This document shows, piece by piece, positions 33,380 to 42,851 of a stretch of 64,000 bases of DNA. The stretch spans positions 3,038,001 through 3,102,000 of the forward strand of contig NZ_CP034539.1 of assembly GCF_003963535.1 (NCBI RefSeq), read 5' to 3'. Both the position numbers and the translations under genes were made by a program. The notes beneath the pieces were generated by a model. It was not told the DNA's origin. It did not search any database and was given only the letters and a program-made list of their open reading frames with translations. Source of the DNA: Streptomyces cyaneochromogenes. GTDB taxonomy: Bacteria > Actinomycetota > Actinomycetes > Streptomycetales > Streptomycetaceae. Each line of letters begins with the position of its first letter. The stretch's first letter is position 1.

Positions 33380-34612
33380 ATGTACGTCCGCCGCAGCGCC
33401 GCGGCCCTGGCCGCCGTCACCGTGATCGGCACGGCCGGTGCCACGTCCGCCATCGCCGTCGACCACACCCCGTCCGCGTCGCCGTCCGTCGCGCTCCCCG
33501 CAGGCCTGTACGGCACCGCCGACCCGACGTACGACGGCGTCTGGCGCCAGTCCCTGGCGCTGATCGCGCAGAGCCGGATGGACGTGCAGCCCGCCGTCAA
33601 GGCGATCGACTGGCTGGCCGGGCAGCAGTGCGCCGACGGGGCGTTCGCGGCGTTCCGCGCCGACCCCGCCAAGGCGTGCGACGCGAAGACGATGGTCGAC
33701 ACCAACAGCACGGCCGCCGCCGTCCAGGGCCTGGCCGCGGTCGGCGGGCACGAGAAGGAGACCGGCAAGGCGGTGACCTGGCTGAAGTCCGCGCAGAACA
33801 AGGACGGCGGCTGGGGCTACACGCCCGGCGGAGCCAGCGACGCCAACTCGACGTCCGTCGTGATCGGCGCCCTGAACGCCGTCGGCGAGGACCCCGCCGG
33901 GGTCCGCAAGGACGGCAAGTCGCCCTACGACGCGCTGCTGAAGCTCGCCCTGCCGTGCGCGGACGGCGGTGCCTTCGCCTACCAGCCGGACAAGAAGGGC
34001 AAGTTGGCGGCCAACGCGGACGCGACGGCGGCGGCCGTGGTCGGCACCCTGGGGACGGGCATGCTGGCGACGAAGGCCGGCGACAAGAAGGACGTCGCCT
34101 GTGCCGACGCCTCCGACCTCACCGCGGAGCAGGCCTCGGCCAACGGCGCCGCGTACCTGACGAAGGCGGTCGAGAAGGACGGCTACCTGAAGTCCGCCCT
34201 CGCCGGCGCCGAGGACCAGCCCGACTACGGCAACACCGCGGACGCGGTCGTCGCCCTCGCCGCCCGGGCCGGTACCCAGGCGGCACAGAAGCCCGTGCGC
34301 TGGCTGGAGCGCAACGCCGCCCAGTGGGCCGCCCAGAGCGGCCCCGCCGCCTACGCCCAGCTGATCCTCGCCGCCGACGCGGCGGGCGCCGACCCGCGTG
34401 ACTTCGGCGGCACCGACCTGGTCAAGCAGCTCAACGCGCAGGGCCCGGCGCCTCGGACGGCGGCGACGGCGACGGAGTCGGAGAAGCCGTCGCAGGAGAA
34501 GGAGGACGACGACAACGGCGTCAGCCTGTGGTGGATCATCGGCGTCGGCCTGGTCGCGGGCATCGGCATCGGCTTCCTGCTGAGCGGCCGCAACAAGGGC
34601 AAGCGACCGTGA
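33380..34612 (+). CDS. Secreted alpha/alpha-toroid protein, transcobalamin-like
   Basis: A 410-residue surface protein. A signal peptide covers residues about 1-27, alpha/alpha-barrel repeats of the prenyltransferase/squalene oxidase type follow (AIDWLAGQQCADGAFAAF; AVTWLKSAQNKDGGWGYTPG; LPCADGGAFAYQP; YLTKAVEKDGYLKSAL), and the C-terminus has one membrane helix (VSLWWIIGVGLVAGIGIGFL) plus a basic tail. The barrel resembles the helical domain of vertebrate transcobalamin and intrinsic factor. With the B12 riboswitch upstream and ECF transporter genes downstream, a cobalamin-capturing role is likely but inferred. The next gene starts in an overlapping GTGA. Confidence 0.85.
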   Translation: MYVRRSAAALAAVTVIGTAGATSAIAVDHTPSASPSVALPAGLYGTADPTYDGVWRQSLALIAQSRMDVQPAVKAIDWLAGQQCADGAFAAFRADPAKACDAKTMVDTNSTAAAVQGLAAVGGHEKETGKAVTWLKSAQNKDGGWGYTPGGASDANSTSVVIGALNAVGEDPAGVRKDGKSPYDALLKLALPCADGGAFAYQPDKKGKLAANADATAAAVVGTLGTGMLATKAGDKKDVACADASDLTAEQASANGAAYLTKAVEKDGYLKSALAGAEDQPDYGNTADAVVALAARAGTQAAQKPVRWLERNAAQWAAQSGPAAYAQLILAADAAGADPRDFGGTDLVKQLNAQGPAPRTAATATESEKPSQEKEDDDNGVSLWWIIGVGLVAGIGIGFLLSGRNKGKRP

Positions 34613-35328
34613 TCCGCCACGGCCTCGCCAACCGCCGTACCCTCGCCGTCCGCCGTACCCTCGCCCTGCTCCTGGCCGTGCTGACCCTCCTGGTCGGCGC
34701 GGCCCAGGCCGCCCAGGCGACCGGCTACCGCTACTGGTCCTTCTGGGACCGCGACGGCGACACCTGGACCTACGCCATCCAGGGCCCCTCCACGGCCCGC
34801 CCGTCCGACGGCGACGTCCAGGGCTTCCGCTTCGCGGTGAGCGAGGACTCCAAGGACGCGGCCCGCCCCAGGGGCGCCGCCGTGTTCGAGGTGATCTGCG
34901 CGAGAACACCCGCACGGGACGGCGAGAAGCGGGTGGCGCTGGTCATCGACTTCGGTACGAGCGCCGACGCCCCGTCGGACGAGACCCCACCGGCCCGCCG
35001 TACGGCCTGCGCCCGCGTCCCCGGCGACGCCACCACGGCGGAGGCCCTGGCCTCGGTGGCCAAGCCCCTGCGCTACGACACGAACGCCCTGCTGTGCGCG
35101 ATCGCCGGCTATCCGGAGCGTGGGTGCGGGGAGCAGGTGTCGGGGGCCGGGAAGCCGACGGCGACCGAGGAGCAGGCGGCGAAGGAGCAGGCGGCCGAGA
35201 AGGAAGCGGCCGAGAAGAAGGACGGTTCTCAGGGCGGTCCGTCACTGGGCCTGGTGGCCGGGATCGCCGTGGTGGCGGTGCTGGGCGCGGCGGCGGTGTG
35301 GCAGGCACGGCGGCGCCGGAATGCCTAG
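34609..35328 (+). CDS. Membrane-anchored extracytoplasmic protein of the B12 operon
   Basis: A 239-residue protein: signal peptide (residues 10-36, LALLLAVLTLLVGAAQAAQA), an extracytoplasmic domain (YRYWSFWDRDGDTWTYAIQG; FRFAVSEDSKDAARPRGAA; two or more cysteines), an Ala/Glu/Lys-rich stalk (KEQAAEKEAAEKKDG) and a C-terminal helix with an RRRRNA tail. It could be the partner beta-domain to the toroid protein, paralleling the two-domain transcobalamin fold; this is speculation. The GTG overlaps the previous stop, and the ECF T gene starts inside its 3' end. Confidence 0.75.
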   Translation: MIRHGLANRRTLAVRRTLALLLAVLTLLVGAAQAAQATGYRYWSFWDRDGDTWTYAIQGPSTARPSDGDVQGFRFAVSEDSKDAARPRGAAVFEVICARTPARDGEKRVALVIDFGTSADAPSDETPPARRTACARVPGDATTAEALASVAKPLRYDTNALLCAIAGYPERGCGEQVSGAGKPTATEEQAAKEQAAEKEAAEKKDGSQGGPSLGLVAGIAVVAVLGAAAVWQARRRRNA

Positions 35329-36424
35329 TCACTCAGGCATCCGCAGCGGTGGGCGGTCGTCCCGGCTGCACCCCGGTGCCTGGTGGCTCTGGTCCCTGGC
35401 CCTGGGCACCGCCGCGACCCGCACCACCAACCCGCTCCTGCTCGCCCTCCTCATAGCGACCTCCGCCTACGTGGTGGCGACCTGCCGCCCCCAGGCCCCC
35501 TGGGCCCGCTCCTACACGGCCTTCGTCAAACTCGCCCTGGCCGTCCTCCTCATCCGCCTCCTCTTCGCGGTGACCCTCGGCTCCCCCCTCCCCGGCACCC
35601 ACGTGATCGTCACACTCCCCGAAGTCCCCCTCCCCCACTGGGCGCAGGGCATCCGCCTGGGCGGCAAGGTCACCGCCGAGACCCTGGTCAAGGCCTTCTA
35701 CGAGGGCCTCAAACTGGCCACCCTCCTCATCTGCGTAGGCGCCGCGAACTCCCTCGCCAACCCCGCCCGCCTGCTCAAGTCCCTCCCCGGCGCCCTGTAC
35801 GAAATGGGTGTCGCGGTGGTCGTGGCCCTCACCTACGCCCCCAACCTCATCGCGGACGTCCAGCGCCTGCGCGCCGCCCGCCGCCTGCGCGGCCGCCCCG
35901 ACACCGGCATCCGCGGCCTGCTGCAGGTCGGACTCCCGGTCCTGGAGGGCGCGTTGGAGCGTTCGGTCGCCCTGGCCGCCGCGATGGACGCCCGCGGCTA
36001 CGGCCGTACCGCCGACGTCCCGCCCCGCGTCCGCCGTACGACCACCGCGCTCACCCTCGGCGGCCTCCTCGGCGTCTGCGCGGGAACGTACGGGCTGCTG
36101 ACCGCCGAGGGCGGCACATACGGACTGCCGGTGCTGCTCGCCGGACTCACCGCCGCCCTGGCGGGCCTGCGCCTGGGCGGTCGCCGCACCCTGCGCACCC
36201 GCTACCGCCCCGACCGCTGGGACACCCGCGCCTGGCTGGTCGCCGGTTCCGGCGCGGCGGTCGCCGCCCTGCTGACCCTCGCCGCGACCCGCGACCCGGC
36301 GGCCCTGAACCCCGGCGTGATCCCCCTCGTCGCCCCCGCCCTCCCCCTGTGGCCGGCGGCGGCCGTCCTCCTGGGCCTGCTGCCCGCCTTCATCAGCCCC
36401 GCCCCCCTCAAGGAGCCGTCGTGA
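35321..36424 (+). CDS. ECF transporter T component (EcfT/CbiQ-like)
   Basis: A 367-residue polytopic membrane protein of the energy-coupling factor T family. Hydrophobic segments occupy residues 15-110 and 225-360. The cytoplasmic coupling motifs are seen in MGVAVVVALTYAPNLIADVQ, RLRAARRLRGRPDTG, and AMDARGYGRT, the last being the typical A-R-G signature of EcfT proteins. It couples the ATPase to the substrate-binding S component. ATG at 35321 overlaps the previous gene by eight bases and its stop overlaps the ATPase start (GTGA). Confidence 0.92.
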   Translation: MPSHSGIRSGGRSSRLHPGAWWLWSLALGTAATRTTNPLLLALLIATSAYVVATCRPQAPWARSYTAFVKLALAVLLIRLLFAVTLGSPLPGTHVIVTLPEVPLPHWAQGIRLGGKVTAETLVKAFYEGLKLATLLICVGAANSLANPARLLKSLPGALYEMGVAVVVALTYAPNLIADVQRLRAARRLRGRPDTGIRGLLQVGLPVLEGALERSVALAAAMDARGYGRTADVPPRVRRTTTALTLGGLLGVCAGTYGLLTAEGGTYGLPVLLAGLTAALAGLRLGGRRTLRTRYRPDRWDTRAWLVAGSGAAVAALLTLAATRDPAALNPGVIPLVAPALPLWPAAAVLLGLLPAFISPAPLKEPS

Positions 36425-38097
36425 TCCGCTTCGAGAACGTCTCCGTGACGTACGACGGCGCCGCCGAACCCACCGTCCAGGGCGTGGACTTCGAGGTCCC
36501 GGAGGGCGAACTGGTCCTGCTCGTCGGCCCGTCGGGCGTGGGCAAGTCCACCGTCCTCGGCGCGGTCAGCGGACTCGTCCCGCACTTCACCGGCGGCACC
36601 CTGCGCGGCCGCGTCACGGTGGCCGGACGCGACACCCGCACCCACAAGCCGCGCGAACTCGCGGACGTGGTGGGTACGGTCGGCCAGGATCCCCTCTCCC
36701 ACTTCGTGACCGACACCGTCGAGGACGAACTGGCCTACGGCATGGAGTCGCTGGGCCTCGCCCCCGACGTGATGCGCCGCCGCGTCGAGGAGACCCTCGA
36801 CCTGCTCGGCCTCGCCGACCTCCGCGACCGCTCCATCTCCACCCTCTCCGGCGGCCAGCAGCAGCGCGTCGCGATCGGCTCGGTCCTCACCCCGCACCCC
36901 GGCGTCCTGATCCTCGACGAACCGACGTCGGCCCTGGACCCGGCCGCCGCGGAGGAAGTCCTCGCGGTCCTCCAACGCCTGGTCCACGACCTCGGCACCA
37001 CGATCCTGATGGCCGAACACCGCCTGGAACGGGTCGTCCAGTACGCCGACCAGATCGCCCTTCTCCCCTCCCCCGGAGCACCCCCGGTCCTGGGTACTCC
37101 GGCGGAGGTGATGGCCGTGTCCCCGGTGTACCCGCCAGTCGTAGGCCTTGGCCGCCTGGCGGACTGGACGCCACTACCGCTGACGGTGCGGGATGCGCGA
37201 CGCCGAGCAACAGGTTTGCGGGAACAACTCAACGGGCGGGACCCCATCGCCCTCCAGGGGCGCGGGGCTGTATTCGATTTGCGGCTACCGCCGCGTGAGC
37301 GCGACCAGCCACAACGAACCCGCAGCCGCCAACAATCCACACCCCCCGAGCTGGCAGGCGCACACGCCCTCACCGTCACCCGCGACCACATCCGCGCCCT
37401 CCACCACATCAACCTCACCGTCACCCCCGGCGAGACCATCGCCCTCATGGGCCGCAACGGCGCCGGAAAGTCCACCCTGCTCAACACGCTGGTCGGCCTG
37501 ATCAAACCCTCCGCAGGCGAGGTGAACGTCGGCGGAGCCGTACCCCACCGCACCCCACCCCAAGACCTCGTCCGCCGCGTGGGCCTGGTCCCGCAGGAAC
37601 CCAGAGACCTCCTCTACGCCGACACGGTCGCCGCCGAATGCACCGCCGCCGACACCGACGCGGGCGCCGAACCCGGCACCTGCCGCGCCCTGGTCTCCGA
37701 GCTCCTCCCGGACATCCCCGACGACACCCACCCCCGCGACCTCTCCGAGGGCCAGCGCCTGACGCTCGCGCTGGCGGTGGTCCTGACCGCCCGCCCGCCC
37801 CTTCTGCTTCTCGACGAACCGACCCGCGGCCTCGACTACGCGGCGAAGTCCCGCCTGGTCACGCTGCTGCGCGACCTCGCCGCCGAGGGGCACGCGATCG
37901 TCCTGGCCACCCACGACGTGGAGCTGGCCGCCGAACTGGCCCACCGGGTGATCCTGCTCGCGGAGGGCGAGGTGATCGCCGACGGCCCGACGGCGGAGGT
38001 CGTCGTCTCCTCGCCGTCCTTCGCCCCGCAGGTCACCAAGATCCTGGCCCCACAGCAGTGGCTCACCGTCGCGCAGGTGCGGAGGGCGCTGTCATGA
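36421..38097 (+). CDS. ECF transporter fused double ATPase (EcfA)
   Basis: A 558-residue protein with two ABC ATPase domains. Domain 1: Walker A GPSGVGKST at about residue 36, signature LSGGQQQR, Walker B VLILDEPTSALD. Domain 2: Walker A GRNGAGKST at about residue 343, a degenerate signature LSEGQRLT, Walker B LLLLDEPTRGLD. This is the usual duplicated ATPase of actinobacterial ECF systems. The linker between domains (about residues 278-303) is encoded by a Streptomyces dispersed repeat related to one at 62.3 kb, giving an R/Q-rich stretch. GTG start overlaps the T gene stop. Confidence 0.94.
   Translation: MIRFENVSVTYDGAAEPTVQGVDFEVPEGELVLLVGPSGVGKSTVLGAVSGLVPHFTGGTLRGRVTVAGRDTRTHKPRELADVVGTVGQDPLSHFVTDTVEDELAYGMESLGLAPDVMRRRVEETLDLLGLADLRDRSISTLSGGQQQRVAIGSVLTPHPGVLILDEPTSALDPAAAEEVLAVLQRLVHDLGTTILMAEHRLERVVQYADQIALLPSPGAPPVLGTPAEVMAVSPVYPPVVGLGRLADWTPLPLTVRDARRRATGLREQLNGRDPIALQGRGAVFDLRLPPRERDQPQRTRSRQQSTPPELAGAHALTVTRDHIRALHHINLTVTPGETIALMGRNGAGKSTLLNTLVGLIKPSAGEVNVGGAVPHRTPPQDLVRRVGLVPQEPRDLLYADTVAAECTAADTDAGAEPGTCRALVSELLPDIPDDTHPRDLSEGQRLTLALAVVLTARPPLLLLDEPTRGLDYAAKSRLVTLLRDLAAEGHAIVLATHDVELAAELAHRVILLAEGEVIADGPTAEVVVSSPSFAPQVTKILAPQQWLTVAQVRRALS
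37254..37330. repeat. Streptomyces dispersed repeat inside the ATPase linker
   Basis: The segment CAGGGGCGCGGGGCTGTAT, then TTTGCGGCTACCGCCGCGTG and CGCAGCCGCC, closely matches the element at 62317-62391 (AGGGGCGCGGGGCTGTATCA, TTGCGGCTCCGCCGCGTGGG, CGCAGCCGCC). That element is normally intergenic in Streptomyces. Here it is read in frame within a coding sequence, between the two ATPase domains. Confidence 0.8.
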
Positions 38098-38957
38098 GCG
38101 CCGCCCAGCCCCAGCCCCCCGCCCGGACCCAGCCCCGGCACCAGCCCCAGTCCCGCCCCATCCGCCTCGGCCCCCGCTCCATCGCCGCCCTCGTCCTGGT
38201 CAGCGCGGTCGGTGTCGCCTCGCTCGGCTGGCCCTTCCTCTCCCCGCCCACCTCACAGGTGAGCGCCCACGCGCAGGACGCGCCCTGGCTGTTCACCTGC
38301 CTGCTTCTGCTGCTGGTCGCCGTCGTCGCCGCGACGATCTCCGAGTCCGGGCTCGGCCCGAAGGCGGTGGCGATGCTGGGCGTGCTGGCGGCGACCGGCG
38401 CCGCGCTACGGCCGCTCGGCGCCGGTACGGCGGGCATCGAGCCGATGTTCTTCCTGATGGTGCTCAGCGGCAGGGTCCTCGGCCCCGGCTTCGGCTTCGT
38501 CCTCGGCGCGGTGACGATGTTCGCGTCCTCGCTGCTCACAGGCGGGGTGGGGCCGTGGATGCCGTTCCAGATGCTGTCGATGGGCTGGTTCACGATGGGC
38601 GCGGGGCTGCTGCCGGGCCCGGACCGTCTGCGCGGCCGGGGCGAGCTGCTCCTGCTGGCCGGCTACGGCTTCCTCGCCGCGTTCGCGTACGGCACGGCCA
38701 TGAACATGCAGGGCTGGCCGTTTCTCCCGGCGGACACGTCGCACATCTCCTTCGCCCCGAACCTCGACCCCCTGGCCAACCTCGCCCGCTTCGTCGCGTA
38801 CTGCCTGGCCACCTCGCTCGGCTGGGACCTGGGCCGGGCGATCGTCACGGTCGTCCTCACCCTCACGCTCGGCCCGGCGATCCTCAGGGCGCTGCGCCGC
38901 GCCACCCGCCGCGCGGCCTTCGAGAGCCCGGTCACATTCGACACCCCCGCACGGTGA
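38094..38957 (+). CDS. ECF transporter S component
   Basis: A 287-residue membrane protein. After a Pro/Gln-rich N-terminal tail (about residues 4-25), six or so hydrophobic segments follow (SIAALVLVSAVGVASLGWPF; LLLLLVAVVAATISE; EPMFFLMVLSGRVLGPGFGF; MPFQMLSMGWFTMGAGLLPG; LLAGYGFLAAFAYGTAMNMQ). The layout and the GFVLGAVTMFASSLLTGGVG segment are typical of the CbrT/HtsT-like substrate-binding proteins in the ECF family. With the B12 riboswitch upstream, the substrate is probably cobalamin or a cobalamin precursor. ATG overlaps the ATPase stop (ATGA). Confidence 0.9.
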   Translation: MSAAQPQPPARTQPRHQPQSRPIRLGPRSIAALVLVSAVGVASLGWPFLSPPTSQVSAHAQDAPWLFTCLLLLLVAVVAATISESGLGPKAVAMLGVLAATGAALRPLGAGTAGIEPMFFLMVLSGRVLGPGFGFVLGAVTMFASSLLTGGVGPWMPFQMLSMGWFTMGAGLLPGPDRLRGRGELLLLAGYGFLAAFAYGTAMNMQGWPFLPADTSHISFAPNLDPLANLARFVAYCLATSLGWDLGRAIVTVVLTLTLGPAILRALRRATRRAAFESPVTFDTPAR

Positions 38958-39294
38958 CGCCCCACGCGCGGACAGTTACAGACCCGGTGAAGCACCCCAC
39001 ATGACCCATATCACCTACGATCCACCTTAGTCGGACAAATCAGACGCCATGTGCACGCCAACATGGCCTCTGACCTGCACATTGAGAGCCACATCACACA
39101 AACGACCTTCACCCCACATACGACCACAACTAGCAAAAGGGCTCATTGCGGACGCCTTCCGGGCCTGCTTGTCTGGTGGACGTCGCACGGCGCCGATGTG
39201 CCCACCTGGGCCGCGGCGCCAACGTATGCCCCACACCTCGCATCGCGTGGTTCCGGCATGCCCGCGGCGCACTGTCCCCGACGAAAGGCTCCCC
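38958..39294. other. 337-base gap, AT-richer leader of the SLT gene
   Basis: The gap before the secreted SLT-like protein has no gene I can support. Around 39000-39140 the base composition is unusually AT-rich for this window. It includes TACGAT (39016-39021) as a possible -10 element and a small stem GCCATGT / ACATGGC (39046-39052 with 39061-39067). I looked for ydaO-type c-di-AMP riboswitch motifs, which precede several Streptomyces wall-hydrolase genes, and did not find them. Confidence 0.5.
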
Positions 39295-39708
39295 GTGTCC
39301 GCTGTTTCTCTCCTCCGCCGTATCTCCGCCCCGAAGAAGGCCATCGCCGGTGCCGCTCTGGCCGCCGCCACCGCCGGCTCCCTGTTCGCCGCCGCCCCCG
39401 CGCAGGCCGCGACCTCGTCCTCCTCGGCGCAGGCGATCGCGAAGAAGATGATCTCGGACTCGGCCCAGTACGAGTGCTTCTCGAACATCGTCGACCACGA
39501 GAGCGGCTGGAACCCCAACGCGACCAACGCCTCGTCCGGTGCCTACGGCCTCGTCCAGGCCCTCCCGGGCAACAAGATGGCCTCCGCCGGTTCCGACTGG
39601 AAGACCAACCCCGCCACCCAGATCGAGTGGGGCCTGGACTACATGAAGGAGCGCTACGGCAGCCCGTGCGGCGCCTGGAACTTCTGGCAGGCCAACAACT
39701 GGTACTGA
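39295..39708 (+). CDS. Secreted transglycosylase SLT-like protein
   Basis: A 137-residue exported protein. The signal peptide covers residues about 1-40 (RRISAPKKAIAGAALAAATA, cleavage after APAQA). The mature part has the lysozyme-like core: FSNIVDHESGWNPNATNASS with the catalytic Glu, GAYGLVQALPGNKMASAG, DWKTNPATQIEWGLDYMKER, and a C-terminal WNFWQANNWY. It would cut peptidoglycan glycan strands outside the cell. Two cysteines (in YECFS and SPCGA) could form a disulfide. GTG at 39295 follows GAAAGG. A terminator lies 52 bases after the stop. Confidence 0.92.
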   Translation: MSAVSLLRRISAPKKAIAGAALAAATAGSLFAAAPAQAATSSSSAQAIAKKMISDSAQYECFSNIVDHESGWNPNATNASSGAYGLVQALPGNKMASAGSDWKTNPATQIEWGLDYMKERYGSPCGAWNFWQANNWY

Positions 39709-39759
39709 GCCACTGGCACTGAGCCACTGGCACCGAGCCCACCTCGCCAGGCAGGACTG

Positions 39760-39795
39760 AAGGCGGCGGCCCCCGATCCCCGGGGCCGCCGCCTT
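39760..39795 (+). terminator. Strong hairpin terminator
   Basis: A perfect 14-bp stem AAGGCGGCGGCCCC / GGGGCCGCCGCCTT with an 8-base loop lies between the SLT gene and the convergent P450 gene, so it can act in both directions. An octamer CCCGGCAG is repeated three times just beyond it (39819-39842). Confidence 0.85.
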
Positions 39796-39905
39796 CGCCG
39801 TGCCCGGCCAGGACTGCCCGGCAGCCCGGCAGCCCGGCAGCCGTCTCGGGGGAGGCAGGAACGGGGCGTAGGGATAGGAGGTGCTCCTGCCTCCCTCGGG
39901 ACGGG

Positions 39906-41141
39906 TCAGCCGGTGCTGACCCGTAGTTCCTTCACGCCGTTGATCCACGCCGAGCGCAGGCGGCGCGGGTCGCCGGCCAGTCGCAGTCCGGGCATGGCGT
40001 CGGCCACGGCGTTGAAGATGAGGTCGATCTCCAGGACCGCCAGGGACTTGCCCAGGCAGTAGTGCGGGCCGCCTCCGCCGAACCCGAGGTGGGGGTTGGG
40101 GTCACGGGTGATGTCGAAGTCATCCGGGTTGTCGAAGACCTCGGGGTCATGGTTGGCGGAGGCGTAGAAGATGCCGACCCGGTCACCCTTCTTGATCAGC
40201 TTGCCGCCCAGCTCCGTGTCCTGCGTCGCCGTGCGCTGGAAGGAGACCACCGGCGTCGCCCAGCGCACGATCTCCTCGGCCGCCGTCGCGGGCCGCTCCC
40301 TCTTGTAGAGCTCCCACTGCTCGGGGTGGGTGAGGAAGGCGTGCATGCCGTGGGTGATGGCGTTTCGAGTCGTCTCGTTGCCCGCGACCGCCAGCATCAG
40401 CACGAAGAACCCGAACTCGTCGGAGCGGAGGTTGCCCTCGTCCTCGGCCGACACCAGCGTCGTGACGATGTCCTTCGCCGGGCACTCCTTGCGGTCGGCG
40501 GCCATGTTCATCGCGTACGCGATGAGTTCCGTGGCCGACTCCTGCCCGACCTCCTCGGTGATGGCGTACTCGGGATCGTCGTACGCGATCATCTTGTTGG
40601 ACCAGTCGAAGATCTTGGCCCGGTCGTCCTGCGGGATGCCGATGAGCTCGGCGATGGCCTGGAGGGGCAGTTCGCAGGCGACCTCGGTCACGAAGTCGAA
40701 GGGGCCCGAGTGCTCGCGGGCGTTCGCGGCGATCGTCAGCGCCCGCGTCCGCAGGCGTTCCTCCAGGGCGCGGATGGCACGCGGGGTGAACACGCGCTGG
40801 ACGATCTGGCGGACCCGGGTGTGCTCGGGCGGGTCCATGTTCAGCAGGATCAACCGCTGGGCGTCGATCGCGTCCCGCTCGATGTGCTCGTTGAAGCGGA
40901 TGATCGCGGTGTTGAGGGTGGAGGAGAACAACTCCGGATGCGTCGACACGTACTTGACGTCCGCGTGCCGGGTCACCGCCCAGTAGCCCTCGTCCTGGAA
41001 TCCGGCCACGTTGCCCGCCTGCGGGATCCAGCGGACCGGTTCGGCCCGGCGCAGCTCGGCGAACTCCGGGAGGGGTACGCGGTGGTGCAGCACATCGGGG
41101 TCGGTGAAGTCGAACCCGTCGGGAAGAGCTGGACAAGGCAT
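39906..41141 (-). CDS. cyp125: CYP125-like steroid C26-monooxygenase
   Basis: A 411-residue cytochrome P450. It has LLNMDPPEHTRVRQIVQRVF, the I-helix AGNETTRNAITHG, EEIVR for the ExxR motif, VVSFQRTATQD, and heme-binding FGGGGPHYCLGKSLA with Cys362. The DPPEHTR..., AGNETTRN and VVSFQRTA elements match CYP125, which hydroxylates the terminal side-chain methyl of cholesterol or cholestenone. The substrate here is inferred. ATG at 41141. A 15-bp palindrome lies 28 bases upstream and a KstR-like box at 41205, in the divergent gap with a FadA5-like thiolase. Confidence 0.9.
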   Translation of the reverse strand: MPCPALPDGFDFTDPDVLHHRVPLPEFAELRRAEPVRWIPQAGNVAGFQDEGYWAVTRHADVKYVSTHPELFSSTLNTAIIRFNEHIERDAIDAQRLILLNMDPPEHTRVRQIVQRVFTPRAIRALEERLRTRALTIAANAREHSGPFDFVTEVACELPLQAIAELIGIPQDDRAKIFDWSNKMIAYDDPEYAITEEVGQESATELIAYAMNMAADRKECPAKDIVTTLVSAEDEGNLRSDEFGFFVLMLAVAGNETTRNAITHGMHAFLTHPEQWELYKRERPATAAEEIVRWATPVVSFQRTATQDTELGGKLIKKGDRVGIFYASANHDPEVFDNPDDFDITRDPNPHLGFGGGGPHYCLGKSLAVLEIDLIFNAVADAMPGLRLAGDPRRLRSAWINGVKELRVSTG

Positions 41142-41168
41142 CGGCGGCTCCAGTCATCTGAAGGCCAT

Positions 41169-41183
41169 CTGACGGTCCATCAG
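41169..41183. promoter_or_regulatory. 15-bp inverted repeat CTGACGnnnCATCAG (copy 4)
   Basis: CTGACGGTCCATCAG, 28 bases upstream of the P450 ATG. It differs from copy 3 before the aldehyde dehydrogenase at one position only, and has the same distance to the start codon. Confidence 0.6.
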
Positions 41184-41204
41184 AACAGGGACTGCCGCGA
41201 AGGT

Positions 41205-41218
41205 AGTAACGGGTTCTA
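41205..41218. promoter_or_regulatory. KstR-type operator upstream of the P450 (13/14)
   Basis: AGTAACGGGTTCTA matches TNNAACNNGTTNNA except at the first base. Read on the minus strand it begins TAGAAC like the other boxes. It lies 64 bases upstream of the P450 ATG. Confidence 0.55.
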
Positions 41219-41310
41219 CAAGTGGCAAGAGGTGCGACGCCCCGAATCCCGTGCGGAATTCGTGCAGATCTCCGCAGATCAAGCCTCCAGGGCGTGCACG
41301 ACTCTTGCGG

Positions 41311-42851
<1,541 letters not shown>

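Noticed and set aside
37254..37330. Frameshift or broken ATPase between the two ABC domains
   Set aside because: The reading frame continues through the repeat and both ATPase domains have intact motifs.
38958..39294. ydaO c-di-AMP riboswitch upstream of the SLT protein
   Set aside because: Such riboswitches precede several Streptomyces wall-hydrolase genes, but I could not find the conserved motif.
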